Source: Cheiracanthium punctorium
Taxonomy: Eukaryota > Arthropoda > Arachnida > Araneae > Cheiracanthiidae
Direction: 5' to 3'
NCBI GenBank assembly: GCA_038373885.1
Contig: JAWZYV010010215.1
Span: forward strand, 186,001-250,000
Length of the DNA: 64,000 bases
This document shows positions 33,400 to 45,495 of this stretch, one piece after another (the stretch's first letter is position 1; each line of letters opens with the position of its first letter). The notes beneath the pieces are model-generated. The model saw only the letters and a list, made by a program, of their open reading frames with translations, ran no database searches and was not told where the DNA came from. The translations under genes were made by a program, and so were the position numbers.

Positions 33400-33475
33400 A
33401 TATCGAAGAACAACTGGATAAACTGCTCAACGTTGAAAAAATTGCAGCCGTTGCCATCACTCGATTTAACAGGCA
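33400..33475 (-). mobile_element. Ancient TTAA-1 relic
   Basis: GAACAACTGGATAAACTGCT ... GCAGCCGTTGCCATCACTCG resembles the core of the TTAA-1 right half plus arm start, heavily diverged and without ends. Confidence 0.5.
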
Positions 33476-33604
33476 GAGAGAACTGTATCAAAGATGCTCT
33501 TTAGCTCTGTGGTACGCTATTGAGAATTCGTTCGAACTCTGTTTTTGTTCGTTTGTTTGCGTGATTATGGCAACGCTACTCTTAGGCGATCTAGATGGGG
33601 GGGG

Positions 33605-33795
33605 GGGGCCTTGGTAGGAGGACTTTCTGAGGGATTCTAACGCGTATTGACGTTACATCTGGAGAAAACCTACCGAAACTCCAGACAGTTAGATCGACAG
33701 CCGAGTGATAAAACCGGACCCCGGGACCTTCACACTTCGGCCGTCTACCATTTTCAGTGACATAACCACTGTGCAATGGTGAGGCAAACTCTATT
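33605..33795 (-). mobile_element. tRNA-like SINE S (uninterrupted copy)
   Basis: The reverse strand reads CAGTGGTTATGTCACTGAAA, GGTAGACGGCCGAAGTGTGA, AGGTCCCGGGGTCCGG, then GATCTAACTGTCTGGAGTTT and CTCCAGATGTAACG, ending in a C/G-run. The same order is found in the copy split at 58331/59342. Pol III-type A/B boxes are only approximate. Confidence 0.5.
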
Positions 33796-33799
33796 TTAA

Positions 33800-34600
33800 C
33801 ATATGCATGTATCTTGTATGTATTGTTATACTTATGTATTAACACGCTTTTATTACTTTTACTAGCATGCATGTATCAACCATAGAATCTTGTAATTCAA
33901 TTTTCACTTATTTTCAGGCATCCAATTAACTTGAAACTTTACACACATGCGAAGAATCGACGATACAATACTATTGAAAATGATGTACATTTATAATTCT
34001 TTTTACAGTAGTACCCATAAGAATTCTTTAATTATTATATACATTACTATAAAATTTCCTTGAAACACATCTTCTGCAAATGACACTTCAGCCCGTAACA
34101 TCGGTATTTGAGTAGTTGTATTGTTTGACTAGTTTTGACGGTTTTTTTTTGTTTTTTTGTTTTTTTGTTTTTCGTATACATAAAGAAGTTTTCTCTCCTC
34201 ACAATTTAAAACCCCTTTTTATTTATTTTAAAACAAATCTGTACACAAAAGTGTATTATATATGTATAAGTATATCCCCGCCCACCCGACATAAATTACA
34301 AAATCAATATAGCATAAACTTTTCGCGGTATCTTACATCAAACCCAGATTGTCTGTAAGGTGTGTGTGTGTGTGTGTGTGGCAGAATAAACCCAAGGCAC
34401 ACGAGATCGGCTTAATAAACGTCAGCCATAAATCATTTCTTTCGCGAGACATTCTTGGTAGGACCCGACAGAGGGTGTTATACAAGAAAAACCTGAAAGG
34501 TTTGTTATCAGTTAAAAGCGTGATTTACTGACGTGTTCAAATGTACCTATTGGCTGCGTATCCTATGCCGGAAAATAAATGTTACTCGATATTAATGATT
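33800..34600. other. Intervening sequence; (GT)n microsatellite
   Basis: GTGTGTGTGTGTGTGTGTGT at about 34360-34380. T-rich tract 34141-34172. No gene seen. Confidence 0.45.
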
Positions 34601-34602
34601 TT

Positions 34603-35256
34603 TACTTTCCGAACATGTACCATGTAAGGAAAGTATTGTAATCATGAAAAATTCGACTTCGAGATTTTGGTGTATTGACACCTTTTGAAGGTCTTCTGAA
34701 TTCATTTATGCTATTTTTACGAGATGTATGTATGCATGTGTGTATGTGTGTTTGTGTGTATGTGAGTGAACACGATAGCTCCTAAACGGGGCATTCGATT
34801 GAGCTCAAATTCGGTATATATGTTATAAACCACCGTCGCAAGACTGGTATTGATTTTGGTGTGTATAGGAATTATAGTTTTTCTACAGGGCTACGACAAA
34901 GATATCTTTTACATTATGGCCTATGGGAGGAAATTCTTGAACGTGCGTTATCGTTTAAAAGGTACCTTCGATTGAGTTCAAATTGGGTGTACATGTTATA
35001 AACCACCATCGTAAGACCGGTATTGATTTTCATGTGTATAAGACTTATAGTTTCTCTACAGAGCTACGACAAATATTGCTTTTATATTATGGCATATGGG
35101 GAGAAATTCTTGAAGATGCGCTAGCGGTACATTCGATTGAGCTTCAATTTGGTATATATGTTTGAATGATTCATCGATTAAAATTTATTTAAATGCTTGG
35201 TAATGATCTTAATCGCAAGTATTCGGAAAGTCGAGTGGAGTCACTCCAGATTTTTT
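34603..35256 (+). mobile_element. Helentron-like element, two 173-bp units
   Basis: 5' end TTACTTTCCGAACATGTACC at 34603, short microsatellite, two units (the second with a deletion at GCTAGCGGTACATTCG), 3' end TCGAGTGGAGTCACTCCAGA and a T-run. Confidence 0.78.
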
Positions 35257-36790
35257 GTTGTTGTTGTTTTCCATAAATGCACGTATTATTACGTTTTTGC
35301 AAGCTTATCGAATAATTTAAACTAGGGTAGGTTACCTCTCTCAACACAATAGTATAATTTGTGATTCGAAAGAGTTTTGCAGATAAGTTTTCAAACATTT
35401 TAATCTACTAGTACACGTGTGACATGAATATTGATGTTAATATTCATACACACTAAAAATAATTGTATACTTCGTTGTACTGTGGTCGTTTCCTAGCAAT
35501 GTTCTAAAATCTACTGAAAGGTACTTTTTCCAACATATAACGTCTAGTACTTTTTACAAACAAGTTTTAACCATTTTATAATTTTATATCAAATAATGCG
35601 CCATTCAGTTAGTCACTTTGGTAATATTGGATTTTTTTTCTGGTTATAGCCAGACTAGAGGTAAATAAATTTTAAATTTATATTAGCTGAGATAGATAAG
35701 TTGTATTGTTTCTCCACACATTGAATAAATTGAAAGAATTGCACAGACAAATCACCCGCGTATTACCTAAGAGTTTAAATCCATATATTGTACGAAAACC
35801 TCGTACAGATTGATACAGGTAATTTGTGTAGCATGGTCATTTCTATGAAAATAAGGTAAAGCATTAAAATCTCTGGATGGCTTGGAGAATTTAGCTTACT
35901 GTACATCCTCTCAAAAGCAAATTCTAGTGAAAGCAAAATTTCCTGTTTCTGGTTTGCAAATAACTAACTAGTTTTTAAACACACACAACTCGAAAAAAAG
36001 GCGAAAAACTGAGCTTATACATAACCTGATTTATATTTTATAAGTAATTTTTAATATTCGAAACAAACGTTTCACTAGAATATTTTTTGAGAGGGTGTAC
36101 TTTGAAAACAAAGAAAATATATTACATCCGAAATAGTGCATTTCTTAGTAATGCTTAGGATACGATAAATAGCATTCCTGAAATATTTCAAGTTTTGTAC
36201 AAAGAAAATAAAAGCACTTTAATATGTGTAAATAAAAATGCTTTATTTGAAACAATTACAGGTAAATTTGACATATTAATTTTAGTAAATATAATAATTA
36301 TGACATTAAATTAGAACAGCATAAAAATTTCGAGTAATACAATGTTCTACAGCATTTAAAGATGTATGAAGTTCAATGTTGTATACGTGTTGTGCGTTCA
36401 GCCGGCTTATATGGGTTTGCAAGAGCTGAAATAACTTTGGATATATTAAGGAAGTCATGTTTCTTGAAGTTTTTTTGAAGTCCCGGTTCCTAATTATTGT
36501 AATGAAGTTTTAATCTCAGCCTCAGTGTTTTGAAACTTCTTGGCATTTTCCAAAACCAGGTGCTACGCGTGATTACTGAGGGAGTTAAGACAACACCCAG
36601 TCTTGGCTATGCAGTCACTTTGTGATCAACAATCGTTGGCTAATTTATCACAGCAAAACGCAGCCAATGTTTTAGACTAATTAGACTCCCAAATGATTCT
36701 TCAAATGACTGTGGTGGCGCACGTAGCTCCATTCAATGTGTACTGGAGAATTCACAATAGAATATGAATAAGCGACTATTAAACTGTTAA
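35257..36790. other. AT-rich sequence, nothing recognised
   Basis: No TE ends, repeats or coding motifs that I can support in this 1.5-kb stretch. Confidence 0.4.
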
Positions 36791-36795
36791 CTTTT

Positions 36796-37640
36796 ATGAG
36801 CCCAACGGATAATATGGTACTTGATGCCAGACTTGACCTGGTTTTGAATACGAAAAAACAGGACCTTGATCCAACTGCACTTTGTGCCATTGTCTTGGAG
36901 ACTAGTAAACATTTGCTTTCCTCCCGACGAATGGCTTCACATCCACACTGGTGGATCCATTCTGGATTTTTCTCAGGTGGCTGTCGCTGGCGTTTTTAGT
37001 GATTATTTTTATCTTCAGGTTGGATCATATACGACTTATTTTTGATGGCAAACTTGAAGCTAATTATTAGGTCCATGCAGCAACTTTATGTTCGTCTCGC
37101 CCCATCTACTAGAGCAGTCGTATTCTCAGGTTCTACCGCTGCTCTCTAGGCTTTGTCAAACACCCTGGATAGAAGTTCTCAAGTACAGAGTTACAGGGAG
37201 CTAGTGAAGAAGATTGAGGGAATCGTTGCTTTCCAGTGGGTTACCTTCCCATTGCGTTCGCAGAGGAAAGGAAATGGCTGACTTTTTGATCAAAAAAGGT
37301 ACTAGCATTCTCCAAAAGTTTTGTAGAGATATGTCTCTCCTTTCATCTAAAACAGAAATTAAGAGAATCTTCGAGCAATCATTCAGCCATCTGGCTTCCC
37401 AGGAAGGTGGAGGTAAGTCATGGGAGGATGCTTTGTCAATCTCGCTGTTTGCCAGATTCAGCCGGAGCTTCTGCAGTGGCCATTTTTTGACTCTTAACAG
37501 GACATAATTGACTCAATGTCTATCTGTTCCGTTTTAATTTAACGATTTCACCAAACTGTGTCTTATGTGACTCTGTACATGCTTTGATTGCTGCGTATTA
37601 AACGAGTGTTCTGCACTAAATTATTTTAACTGCATTGTAA
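36796..37640 (+). pseudogene. LINE relic, RNase H / C-terminal region
   Basis: In scattered frames the plus strand reads ALSNTLDRSSQVQSYRELVK, IVAFQWV, then after a frame break PSHCVRRGKEMADFLIKKGT. This is the RNase H pattern QW.PSHC...GNE.AD.LAKKG seen in I-type and related non-LTR elements. Downstream a third frame gives SPNCVLCDS, like the cysteine motif that follows RNase H in such ORFs. At least two frameshifts and several stops; no reverse transcriptase part is seen. Confidence 0.6.
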
Positions 37641-38168
37641 AGAAATACTGAAGAACTCGTTGCCTAATACCCTAATGGTCAATAGCCTGGCGTTTCTTTA
37701 ATACTAATAACTGAAGTCAATTCTTTTATTTTCTCTGAAGATGACATATGTTACTGAATGGCTTTTAAGCTTCATACTTCTTGAGATGTTTGTTTAAACT
37801 ACAGCTAATTTTCTAATGGTTCAACTATCTGGAAGACGGGATGGTATTATTGCATTAAAAAAAATACTTGATGAAATCCTATTAAATATTATCGAGGCTT
37901 TCTGATGCTGAAAATGTAGAACATTTACTTCACACAATCGTTTTAGAATTTCTTACGATATACCGTAGTAGATAATTGCTTTAAACATGGATACAAGTTT
38001 TACATTAAGAGTCAATTTAGTAGTTGATTTAGAGAATCATCAAGAAATTTTAGAAAGTTACTAGAAGAGGTTCAAAAAATTAGTCTTTCATTCGATACTT
38101 TTCTAATCTGTAATTATCCGTATTTCTCCTATTTCTTTCAAGACTTCCACTTTTTAAGTCTTCTGTCT
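37641..38168. other. AT-rich sequence, nothing recognised
   Basis: No coding or repeat signal found. Confidence 0.4.
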
Positions 38169-38451
38169 TTACTCAATGTTTTTTTCCACCCATCGGTCCG
38201 GTATTACAGGCTCATATTCAGGAACAGTGTACCAAGTGCAGTCTTCCAGAGAGCACAGTCCATCAAGATCAATTGTTTGTTTCAACACCCAAAACTGTGT
38301 ACTGTTTTCTTTCACTTCGTATCTGTCACCCAGGTAATAGATGACGAAGTTTCTTTTTCTAGCTTTATTCTTGCTTTTGATTTTGGGCACGGTTTCATAT
38401 TCTTCAATAAGGGATTCGTATTCTTACTCTTTTGCAGATTTCCCAAAGGGT
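38169..38451 (-). pseudogene. Candidate 3' coding exon or gene relic, unknown family
   Basis: The minus strand has protein-like sequence (KRNFVIYYLGDRYEVKENST, then FWVLKQTIDLDGLCSLEDCT, then WYTVPEYEPVIPDRW) ending at a stop at 38169. Upstream is a convincing acceptor: poly-T tract, TACTAAC branch site (38477-38471), then TTTCAG ending at 38452. An in-frame TAA at 38424-38426 lies between acceptor and the protein-like part, so it is broken or spliced differently. Acidic/aromatic content is unlike the surrounding noise. Family not recognised. Confidence 0.4.
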
Positions 38452-38479
38452 CTGAAATTTTTCGTCAAATGTTAGTACA

Positions 38480-38993
38480 ATAAAAAAAAAAAATTAGCTG
38501 CAAAGGAAGAGCTTAAGATTGCGTTAGAAACATCTACACCTATATCAATAGTCTTTCAAACTAAAAAGTCATACTAGTATGCTTGAATACAAAAAAAAAA
38601 AAAATAAAATAAAAAATAAAAGGGAAGATGAAAGAACGGAGGAAAAATTTGGAATTGGATCCGATTGAGCAAAAACTAACCTCTTTTATTACTATACACA
38701 AAAGTTTTGAAAGATCCTTCAGTGGTGTAAAACAATCACAACCATTTTTTTAATTTCTTTAAATCGAAAAATTCTCATTCCTTTTCCTTATTTTATAAAA
38801 TCAAAACGAAATTATTGAAGGAATAGTCCTCTTTGAGATACAGTTTAAACGAAGATTACTGACTCTTTTGCTTCGCTTTTCTCCTTCATCTTGCAAAACA
38901 AACAATTAGGAAATTCTTCCCACTTTATCAATAGCCTTTCACTACTAACTACTGTCTTAATTTATGGAAAAAATGTACACAGTTTAACCCTTT
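38480..38993. other. A-rich intervening sequence
   Basis: Poly-A tracts at 38482-38493 and 38590-38603. No gene seen. Confidence 0.4.
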
Positions 38994-38997
38994 GAGG

Positions 38998-39248
38998 CGC
39001 AACCCTTTTTTCAGCATTGGGCAATCTAACCAGCTGTTCTCGCATTCTTCCATTTTTCAGCAGATGTCAGAGCTGTTAAAATGAATCGTGGGCAATTTTT
39101 TTACGGGATATGACGTGCTAAAAAGTAAAGGATGTCTCATGGAGCTATGTCACCCGCAACTCTTTTTATAGAAATCCAATCTATTATTCGTGACTGGCAA
39201 CAGTCAAAACGTAAGAGTTGGGTGTTCCCAGAGCGGGAAACAGTACGC
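38998..39248 (+). mobile_element. TTAA-1 MITE, internally deleted and 3'-truncated
   Basis: TTAA at 38994-38997, then CCCTTTGAGGCGCAACCC joined directly to TTTTCAGCATTGGG and the unique right half. Both hairpin arms are deleted. It stops at GAGCGGGAAACAGTACG without the right terminus. Confidence 0.75.
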
Positions 39249-39556
39249 CACTGTAATGAGTATGAACATGAGCTCTAGATTAGTGCTCCGGCAGTTTTTG
39301 ATCAAGAAATTAAGCCCTGGTGTGCAAGAAAACACGAGTCACAGTAATAACTTACATCCTTGGTCCGACAGGGTGTACTAATTTATGTCTAACCAATGGC
39401 ATTTAATTTAATACTCACATGATGCGTTTGAATAATCTTTTTGCCCTTTTTTTGAAATTCATCTTTCTGTGGACCTGATGGAGTCGCAAATTGGACAGAA
39501 GATTGAATAGTTATTCTCTAAAAACTTAAAATAGTGCGTAAAATACAGTTATTGGA

Positions 39557-39830
39557 TTGATATTTTTTGCGATGGACAGTTCGAGAACACGTTGTAACTT
39601 GTATGCTTTTGGAGAAAGTGATTGGAGTATTGTTGAAAATTTTCTGTTTCAATCACCCAGGTGTAAAACCTTTGTTACAAATCAGTTGTTGCAAACCCAC
39701 GAATACATTTCTTATGAAATGCTTTATTTAATTCCATTGTTTCGTTTTACTCCACATTGTTACATTGAATATAAAAAATTACTCGATTTCTCAAAATTTC
39801 AAAAAAGAGGCAAACATAAAAATTTGCCAA
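39557..39830 (+). other. Open reading frame of unknown nature
   Basis: Uninterrupted frame from about 39557 (ATG at 39572) with YGFGESDW-like text (YAFGESDWSIVENFLF) and no recognised domain. It runs into dispersed repeat R at 39835. AT-rich noise could produce it; I would not call a gene. Confidence 0.15.
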
Positions 39831-39834
39831 AATA

Positions 39835-40735
39835 TTGTTGCAGAACACTCTGCTTGTTTTCTGGGTTAGTCGTTCTAAAAGTCCAGTTGGTGTAGAAAGT
39901 TCTAGTAAAGAGTCCACTTGGTCAAGATGGAACACAAACTTTATTGCTTCTAGAACTTAGTCGTACAATCAGCAGTACAAAATTCACAGGCACTAACGAC
40001 CAGTAGCTCGTTTATAATAGTCCACTCAGTACCGAAGCTTTCACAAAAGCTGTAATTCTCACACAAAATAAAACACTTCCACAGGTAAAATTCAGTGGAA
40101 ATACTAATCCCTCAAAACTCAGCAACACACAACGCTCAAAAAACAAAGCTTCAAAAACGCACGCGGGAATACCGCTTCTATCACTCAGTTCACAGAGAAG
40201 AGCAGCTAACTTATCGGACTCTTGATCCACACTGAACCGGGGCCTCTGACATGCTCGTATTTATAGGCGACGCACAAGCTACAAGAAGCTTCCAGAAGAA
40301 TGAATTTCTCGAAGATTCCACATAAAGCGGGAACTTTGATTAACATCATAGAAGAGAAATATTAGGCTATTATGCATGGTGAACTGATTATGCAGAAAAA
40401 CTATCTTTACAAGTCCCATTGGGCAAATCGCGCCAAATGACCGAAATGTCGCTAAGTTTGGTGACTTTTGGCGAAATATTCCCAAATTGGGTGCCAAAAA
40501 TATCACCAAAAATCGAAGTGACCGAGGGCCTAGGACCCATATTTCTCGAGATTTCTAGAACCGCCATTGGAAAACAATGGGGAAACCAAAACCTCCGTAT
40601 CACAGGTCATTGTTGCCCAATTTTGATACAACTAAAAGCAAAATTTAACTATTTCACGCGTAGAATACGAATTTTAAACTATTTTTAACCCCCAGAACAG
40701 CGGGTAGCCCCGAAAATTCGTAATAATATTGTCTT
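39835..40735 (+). repeat. Dispersed repeat R, copy 1
   Basis: TTGCAGAACACTCTGCTTGT ... TTTCTCGAAGATTCCACATA ... AATCGCGCCAAATGACCGAA ... CGCGTAGAATACGAATTTTA ... GAAAATTCGTA. Homologous to 46845-47290 (reverse), to 49843-50289 plus 52005-52480 (split by a hAT) and partly to 53690-53990. The segment about 39880-40300 is absent from the reverse copy. Might be an LTR or a large DNA element; no coding. Confidence 0.6.
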
Positions 40736-40739
40736 GAAT

Positions 40740-41335
40740 CATCCCCCCCTCTCCCCACCTTTCGCCTTTTAAAAAGTTCTTTTAGATAGTATAATGTGTT
40801 AGTTTTCACGAAAATTTTCCTTTCAGTCAATTTTTTTCCCTAATCCTTTTTTTTTTGGACAAAATCTAATACGACTTATTATGAGAAAAAAAAAAAAAGA
40901 AAAATAGAGATTTTTCATAAATAATTTTCATTGTAAAAATGATTAAGTATCTATTTACATTTTCTTCTAATCACTTATGGGAAGAAAGATTAACATTTCA
41001 GAAAAATTATAGTTTATAAATATAAAAAATAGGAAAAATATTGCATCGGGCATCCAAGTCCAAAGATGATTTCGGTGAAAATTAAATAAAACAAGAGTAA
41101 AATTGGCGTTCTATGAGGGAGGGGGGAATGCCGATGGAAATAGGAGAACCTTTCGACCTTCGATGAAAAGTAGTTTTACGCATATTTAAACTAATCCTGG
41201 TGAAAACCAATTGCGTAATATGCAAATATACGATACTATAAACGACTATTTTACTTTATTTTCAATTATTTATCGTTGTAAATTATACAAAAAATTATAG
41301 TAACTGCTTTTAAATTTGAATACATGATTTAACTC
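40740..41335. other. AT-rich intervening sequence
   Basis: Poly-A and G-runs only. No gene seen. Confidence 0.4.
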
Positions 41336-41337
41336 GT

Positions 41338-42041
41338 TACTTTCCGAACATGTACCATGTAAGGAAAGTATTGTAATCATGAAAAAATTCGACTTCAAGA
41401 TTTTGGTGTTTTTACACGTTTTGAGGGTTTCTGAATCCATTTATGCTATTTTTACGAGATTTATGTATGTATGTGTGTATTCGTGTGTGTGTGTGTGTGT
41501 ATGTGTGTGTGTGTGTATGTGTGTTTGTGTGTATGTGAGTGAACACGATAGCTCCTGAACGGAGCAATCGATGGAGCTCAAATTGGATATATATGTCATA
41601 AACCACCGTTGCAAGACCGGTATTGATTTGGGTGTGTATAGGACTTACAGTTTTTCTACAGGGATACGACCAAGATTTCTTTTACATTATGGCCTATGGG
41701 GGGAATTTCTTGAAAGTGCACTAGCGTTTAAACGATACATTCGATTGAGCTCAAATTCGGTATACATGTTATAAACCACCATCCTAAGAGCGGTATTGAT
41801 TTTGGTGTGTATAGGACTTACAGTTCTCCTAAAGGGCTACGACAAAACTTTCTTTTATGTTATGGCATAATGGCATATGGGGAGAAATTCTTGAAAGTGC
41901 GCAAGCGTTTAAACGGTGCATTCGATTGAGTTTCAATTTGGTATATATGTTTGAATGATTCATCGATTAAAATTTATTTAAGTGCTTGGTAATGATCTTA
42001 ATCGTAAGTGTTCGGAAAGTCGAGTGGAGTCACTCCAGATT
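41338..42041 (+). mobile_element. Helentron-like element, two-and-a-half units
   Basis: TTACTTTCCGAACATGTACC start, mixed GT/GTAT microsatellite 41462-41540, two units, 3' hairpin TGGAGTCACTCCA and a T-run. Its final unit shares AGTTCTCCTAAAGGGCTACG and GGCATAATGGCATA with 29751-30611, indicating one sublineage. Confidence 0.78.
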
Positions 42042-42428
42042 TTTTTTATTAGTTCATTTATAAATGAGTCAATTTTAAGATTTCTTTTAATGTAGAAGAG
42101 CGGAGGGTATTATGGAACACCATTTACATTTCTTAACTATAACTTTACAGGTGTTTGAATGAAATCCTCAAAATCATCTTGAGTACATACTATAACTAAT
42201 TGTGATGAAATGTCACCTGTAAAGAAATTACACTACTGATTTTGTTGCTATAGAAAAATTATTTTTAAAAAGTTACGCATTGGAATGGTCGGGTAATATG
42301 GAATAAGTGGTTTAAACAGTCGTAAAGCTAATTATACTTCATTAAAGCTATTTTTAAATACTAAACCATATTTATAAGATTATGCTCAAGTCGTTTTCTG
42401 CTTCCAATCTACTTAGATAAGTCGCCGA

Positions 42429-42596
42429 CAGTGTCGTAGCCAGAAAATTATTCATGGGGGAGGGGGTTACGACTACTGCAACTCACATATATGCATACAT
42501 GTGTGTGATAAGGGAGCGAAGAATATACATTTTGTACAGCAAAACCATCCTCATGGGGGGGACCCCCAATCCCCCGCCCCGTTGGCTACGCCACTG
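42429..42596. mobile_element. hAT MITE (GGCGTAGCC family)
   Basis: CAGTGTCGTAGCCA and TTGGCTACGCCACTG ends; flanks GTCGCCGA and GTCGCAGA match 7 of 8. Same core as other copies. Confidence 0.85.
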
Positions 42597-42826
42597 GTCG
42601 CAGATATAAACTTTCTCTGCTCCGGGTCAGCCCACAGAGAAAATTTGAAGCACTGAATCGAAATTTCACCTCGTTGATTTTTGAAGAATTTTCCGTTACA
42701 GAAGATACGTTCAGTGTGTTCGTTTCCTGGTTCTTTAGCGGATGGCACGAAATCCATTACACTATTACCTAGTATTCCATAGTACCCGACACGCGACGCG
42801 CCATCTAGAAAAATGAACCTTTAAAC

Positions 42827-43776
42827 CAGTGGCGGCTCGTGGGATACAGCAAGTACAGCCGGGCTGCACTTGAAATTATCAGCACATACTTTAAAATAAT
42901 TTATTCTACTAATTTTCCTAAATTCAGATTAGAATTATGGAATTCCTACGGTAAATTAAAAAAATCTCCGAAAAAAACCAAACACAAAAAAACGTATTGT
43001 GGCCGGATCGCTCATTCAGAAAAAAAGCACTTTAATCTTCCCGCAATTCAATTGGGAAAATCTTTGGTTCAGCCCAGAGCGCTGAAAAGAAGATTGGCAG
43101 CACCGTTGCCATGACAACGACTACGTAAGCAGCCTCTCCGGCATAGGGAGTATGCAGCTGATACAGCCGATGAAAGATTTTTTAACGGCGGCTGAACTTG
43201 AGAACTCGACTAACTGATTGGCTCGGACGAGAAGGAGGGAGGGGGTAAGGAGAATACATGTTTGGAAAACTCTCGACTTTATATTGCTCAATTTATCAAG
43301 AAGGTAAGCCTGAATAGACGCTTATGAATGGACAATGACCCATCAAAGCAGTATTGTTTTTAAGTAGGTAATGGCATAGAGGACATGGCGAGCGAGAAAA
43401 TTCTTTAAACATGGGAAATTTTAAAGAGCTTTTAAAGTTATCGTTATCTAAAAGAACAACTTCTAAGGGAACACTATCGATGTTCAAAGACACGGATGAA
43501 TTGCAATTTTGAGGATAAGAGTCGCTCAGTCTCGTTCGAAAATTTATGTCCATTTTATGGAAGGATAAAATAGGATAAACTCGTTACATTTTTCTATTAT
43601 GTAATTGGCTCTTACTTTTTTATGTTTTTTTTTTTTTTTTTCCCCTCAGTGAGGGCTTAATCCGCCAGCTTTCGAATTCAGTAACAAAAGATTTTCCAAT
43701 CCTGTCCGGAGGAAAGGGGGGGGGGGGCTCATATGCTTCCGGCTGCACTAACAGTTTTGACCACGGGCCGCCACTG
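42827..43776. mobile_element. Non-autonomous hAT element
   Basis: CAGTGGCGGCTCGTGG and CCACGGGCCGCCACTG are inverted ends with an exact 8-bp duplication CTTTAAAC (42819-42826; 43777-43784). 950 bp, no transposase motif. A minus-strand frame at 43296-43553 (SPCPLCHYLLKNNTALMGHC) is open but unrecognised. Confidence 0.9.
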
Positions 43777-43784
43777 CTTTAAAC

Positions 43785-44455
43785 GGATGGGCAAAACACT
43801 GTCAGCTCAAAAACAAAAAAAAACAGTACAACAAACAACAATTCCTTTAGTGTACATTATGCATAATGTGAATGTTCAAGTCACGTGCATACTAGTAGGT
43901 TAAAATGTTTGAAAACCTATCCGCAAAAACTCTTGAAAATCACAAAACGCACTTTGTTCTGTACAGAGTGAGTGGTACGGCTAACAACACATAGGGCCCA
44001 CTCTCACTGCAGTGTGACACGGAAATCTTACTTGAGTAGTAATTTGAGTTATTCCCACGTGACAACAGTACCTAAACAGAGCCGAAACCCGGGTATTCCA
44101 TATTTCCCGACTATTCCATAAAATATACCCTCCTTTCCTCTTTGTGCGTGCATAGTTTTCAAAACTTGTGCAGTTTTACGATGCTTCTCTTGCTGAAAAC
44201 GTCACAAGAGAAACACTGAAAGAGTCATGGACTTTTTCTGTCCCCACTCTTGTTTTTAATGCGTGCAGACTTCTCCTGAAGAAGGACGAAATTTTTTCCC
44301 CCCGAAACGCATGTCCAAGTTCATAAGTACCTTTTATGCTTGATTTTTTACAAAGTTTTAATTACTTTCTTTTAAATACCATTTTTATGAGCGCTTTTTG
44401 TTAATCCGAAAAGCTAATTAAATCTATTTTTCCTTCAAGATCGGAATAATTAATT
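43785..44455. other. Intervening sequence
   Basis: Contains GCATAATGTG and the string TTTTTTACAAAGTTTT shared with the hairpin at 14005-14118. No gene seen. Confidence 0.4.
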
Positions 44456-44457
44456 TT

Positions 44458-44589
44458 TTTACTTTCCGAACATGTACCATGTAAGGAAAGTATTGTAATC
44501 ATGAAAAAATTCGAATTCCAGATTTTGGTGTATTGACACGTTTTGAGGTCTTCTGAATTCATTTATGCTATTTTCACGAGATGTATGTA

Positions 44590-44647
<58 letters not shown>

Positions 44648-45156
44648 TTTGTGTGTATGTGAGTGAACACGATAGCTCCTGAACGGGGCATGCGATTGAG
44701 CTCCAATTGGGTATATATGTTATAAACCACCGTCGCAAGACCGGTATTGATTTGGGTGTGTATAGGACTTACAGTTTTTCTACAGGGCTACGACAAAGAT
44801 TTCTTTTACATTATGGCCTATGGAGGAAAATTTTGGAAAGTGCGCTAGCGTTTAAACGGTACATTCGATTGAGCTCAAATTGGGTATACATGTTATAAAC
44901 CACCATTGTAAGACCGGTATTGATTTTGATGTTTATAGGACTTATAGTTTTTCTACAGGGCTACGACAAAGATTTCTTTTACATTATGGCCTATGGGGAG
45001 AAATTCTTGAAAGTGCGCTAGCGTTTAAACGGTACATTCGATCGAGCTTCCATTTGGTATATATGTTTGAATGATTCATCGATTAAAATTTATTTAAATG
45101 CTTGGTCATGATCTTAATCGTAAGTGTTCGGAAAGTCGAGTGGAGTCACTCCAGAT
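44458..45156 (+). mobile_element. Helentron-like element, two 173-bp units, long (GT)n
   Basis: Starts TTTACTTTCCGAACATGTAC in a T-run; GT repeat 44596-44658; two units; ends GGAGTCACTCCAGA with a T-run. The second unit is nearly identical to the last unit of 19286-20312. Confidence 0.8.
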
Positions 45157-45495
45157 TTTTTTTTTTTACGATTCTTGCAGCTTTTTACTTCGTACTAATA
45201 ACTTTTAAATAATTTTTTAAAAAAAGTTTTAAGTCACGAATGCATTTTGGCACTAACTATATAAGAAATATTTGCAGAGACCTAATGCCCCCCAGCGGAT
45301 GAGGCAAGACTGGAATAGTAAACTGAATAAATAAAATAAAATCGCTTGCATGCAAATACGTATTACTTATGCATTTTCTTTTCGCATTGAATTTCAGAAC
45401 TAGACTTGTTTGTCGTCGTTTCATATTTTCCAAACCGAATGTAAAGTAAACAGATTGTGAATATGCTGCATTATTTTCCTTTGAATGCCTTGCAG

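Noticed and set aside
39557..39895. 112-codon plus-strand ORF
   Set aside because: No recognised domain, AT-rich, and runs into a dispersed repeat; listed only as a low-confidence open frame.
39835..40735. LTR retrotransposon
   Set aside because: No TG...CA ends, primer binding site, polypurine tract or coding found; left as an unassigned repeat.
42827..43776. hAT transposase within this element
   Set aside because: The only open frame lacks the hAT C-terminal dimerisation or BED-type motifs.
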